From the NCBI GenBank assembly GCA_050331695.1, contig JBHJGP010000012.1, positions 1 through 64,000 of the forward strand: a stretch of DNA of 64,000 nucleotides, in the 5' to 3' direction. Made by a program: the position numbers and the translations under genes. Source of the DNA: JBHJGP01 sp050331695 (GTDB lineage Bacteria > Pseudomonadota > Alphaproteobacteria > Geminicoccales > Geminicoccaceae). Numbering within the stretch: the first letter of the stretch is position 1; each line of letters opens with the position of its first letter. Of this stretch, positions 62,634-64,000 are shown piece by piece. Under the pieces are notes generated by a model, which saw only the letters and a list, made by a program, of their open reading frames with translations, was not told where the DNA came from and ran no database searches.

Positions 62634-62713
62634 CCTCGTTCCTCCCGCGGATCTATCCGTGGCCTAGGCGAAACGAGACGAGCTCACCACCCCCATTGTT
62701 GCAAACAGCGGAA

Positions 62714-63766
62714 TCAGGTGCCGAGCCGCTTCCAGACATCGACCTCGGACCAGTCCTGCACAAATCCGTAAGGATAGGCCGGCAGACCTCCCGCTGACGC
62801 CTTGGTCAGCTCATCCACCTCGGCGGGATCCAGAACGAGATCGGCCGCCGCGAGATTTTCCGCCAGTTGCCCGGTGGTACGGGCGCCCAGAAGAATGGAC
62901 GCGACGCCGGGACGCGACGTGAGCCAGGAAAGGGCCACATGGGCCGGTGGCCGGCCCAATCGATCGGCTACCGAGCGAAGCACCTGGAGGATCGCGTGGG
63001 TTCGAGCGTTGTTCCGCAACCCGTAAGCCTCCACGCCCCGGTCGGGATCTTCGCCCAAACGGGTGGCCCCACTGGGCCGCGCCTCGGCGGTATACTTGCC
63101 GGTCAGCCACCCGCCGCCCAGCGGGGACCAGGGCGTGAGCGCGATCCCGGCTTCGAGACAGCAGGGCAAAACCTCGATCTCGATCCCGCGGTCCAACAAA
63201 TTGTATTGCGGCTGCAGCGCCACAGGTGACGGAAAACCCTGCGCTTGGGCGGTCGAAAGAATTTTCTGGAGCTGCCAGCCGGTCACATTCGACCAGGCGA
63301 TGTTGTGGATCTTGCCGGCCCTCACCAGATCGCCGAGGCAAGCAAGGGTGTCGGCAACGTCCGTGTGCCGATCCCACCCATGAATGAAATAGACATCGAT
63401 CGCATCGACCTGGAGCCGCTTCAGGCTGGCCTCGACGGAGCGAACGATGCTGCGGCGATACGCGCCAAAGCTCCCCGGAGGCGGTGCGAACCGTGCCTTG
63501 GTCGCGAGGATCAGATCGCCCGTGCCCCCGCGCCCGCGGCCCCATCGCCCGATCATCTCCTCGGAAAGACCGCCGCTATAGACATCCGCCGTATCGATAA
63601 AGGTGCCGCCATGATCGACGAACAGATCGAGCATCCGGTTCGCTTCGGCCTCGTCGGTCTCGGCACCGAAGGTCATCGTCCCAAGGCCCAACCGGGACAC
63701 GATTGGACCGCCCTTTCCCAACGGTTTCGACTGCATGGTCGGTTGGCTGTTTCGTTGCTGCGTCAT
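62714..63766 (-). CDS. Aldo/keto reductase
   Basis: A 350-residue aldo/keto reductase. Asp and Tyr lie in F-I-D-T-A-D-V-Y, Lys in L-A-T-K-A-R-F and His in Y-F-I-H-G-W-D. It belongs to a different subgroup from its neighbour. ATG 63766 is where the family begins; an open frame upstream runs through the divergent promoter and is not coding. It diverges from the LysR gene across an inverted repeat. Confidence 0.9.
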   Translation of the reverse strand: MTQQRNSQPTMQSKPLGKGGPIVSRLGLGTMTFGAETDEAEANRMLDLFVDHGGTFIDTADVYSGGLSEEMIGRWGRGRGGTGDLILATKARFAPPPGSFGAYRRSIVRSVEASLKRLQVDAIDVYFIHGWDRHTDVADTLACLGDLVRAGKIHNIAWSNVTGWQLQKILSTAQAQGFPSPVALQPQYNLLDRGIEIEVLPCCLEAGIALTPWSPLGGGWLTGKYTAEARPSGATRLGEDPDRGVEAYGLRNNARTHAILQVLRSVADRLGRPPAHVALSWLTSRPGVASILLGARTTGQLAENLAAADLVLDPAEVDELTKASAGGLPAYPYGFVQDWSEVDVWKRLGT

Positions 63767-63815
63767 GAGAGATTTTCCTATTCGGCGCTCGGCCTTGACC
63801 CGAACTGAAACTAGT

Positions 63816-63856
63816 GACCTGTTGAGTCTTCCGAAATGAACTGGTTTGAACAGGTC
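63816..63856. promoter_or_regulatory. Candidate LysR operator (inverted repeat)
   Basis: GACCTGTT (63816-63823) and AACAGGTC (63849-63856) are perfect inverted arms 33 bp apart centre to centre, about three helical turns, in the divergent gap between the aldo/keto reductase and the LysR gene. This fits a LysR regulator bound to two half-sites on one face. Confidence 0.5.
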
Positions 63857-63861
63857 TTTGC

Positions 63862-64000
63862 ATGAATGAAAGGAAGGTCGACTGGAACGACCTGCACCTG
63901 TTTCTTGAGGTCGCCCGGACGGGCGGCCTGTCACCGGCGGCAAGAACAAGCGGGCGCAGCGCCGCGACCTTGGGCCGGCGCATGCGCGCGCTGGAACGCG
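63862..64000 (+). CDS. LysR-family regulator, 5' part only
   Basis: The reading frame starts at ATG 63862 and runs off the window after 46 codons. It has the LysR helix-turn-helix beginning D-W-N-D-L-H-L-F-L-E-V-A-R-T-G-G-L-S-P-A-A-R, with S-A-A-T-L-G-R-R-M-R-A-L-E-R as the recognition helix. It diverges from the aldo/keto reductase, which it probably controls. Confidence 0.85.
   Translation, partial: MNERKVDWNDLHLFLEVARTGGLSPAARTSGRSAATLGRRMRALER

Overview
This window looks like chromosome from a GC-rich alphaproteobacterium, possibly a marine or soil Rhodospirillales- or Rhizobiales-like lineage. The grounds are family composition: a FixL/FixJ/FixK oxygen cascade, TRAP and tripartite tricarboxylate (TTT) transporters, several ABC sugar importers, phasin and polyhydroxyalkanoate (PHA) synthase, and an AioAB-type arsenite oxidase. 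I could not run any homology search. I saw no rRNA, tRNA or CRISPR array. No complete mobile element is visible; an insertion-sequence edge may lie at the extreme left.

Layout. (1) 1-6.1 kb: a LysR regulator divergent from a sulfatase, then an ABC sugar importer with no ATPase gene whose second permease carries an in-frame TAG. (2) 6-11 kb: a secreted caspase/Sel1/peptidoglycan-binding protein and an HTTM-like membrane protein with its small partner. (3) 11-23.1 kb: a tricarboxylate module. It has a TctE/TctD-like two-component system, TctC, a fused TctA-TctB permease, a PrpF-family isomerase, a 2-hydroxyacid dehydrogenase, an AbrB-family membrane protein, a GntR/FCD regulator and TcuA-TcuB. 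The most economical reading is uptake of tricarballylate- or aconitate-like acids, oxidation by TcuAB and double-bond isomerisation by the PrpF-family protein. (4) 23.1-26.2 kb: aioB-aioA without the usual regulators or cytochrome.

(5) 26.4-43.5 kb is the most interesting region: a compact low-oxygen/dormancy island. It encodes a FixL-like haem-PAS histidine kinase, FixJ, and a FixK/FNR-type regulator that has the E-x-x-S-R DNA-recognition motif. Six intergenic sites of the form TTGA-N6-TCAA (one with a mismatch) lie 65-113 bp before nearly every target unit. The targets are a zinc alcohol dehydrogenase, a small lipoprotein, an L,D-transpeptidase, a universal stress protein with an APH/P-loop kinase, phasin, Hsp20 with a zinc-finger protein, a YhiI/RbbA/YhhJ-like ABC system and a PHA synthase. 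A decayed cation P-type ATPase sits in the same block. The gene set resembles the mycobacterial DosR dormancy regulon but uses FixLJ-K parts.

(6) 43.5-64 kb: a sugar/sugar-acid catabolic cluster. It has a Gfo/Idh/MocA dehydrogenase, a complete ABC importer, two enolase-superfamily enzymes, an RraA-like protein, a 3-hydroxyisobutyrate-dehydrogenase-like enzyme, a sugar isomerase, a fused TRAP permease with a TAXI binding protein, a second sulfatase, two aldo/keto reductases and a LysR gene cut by the window end. A STAND-type NTPase, broken by a frameshift at a C6 run and carrying 138-bp tandem repeats, is inserted on the opposite strand in the middle of this cluster.
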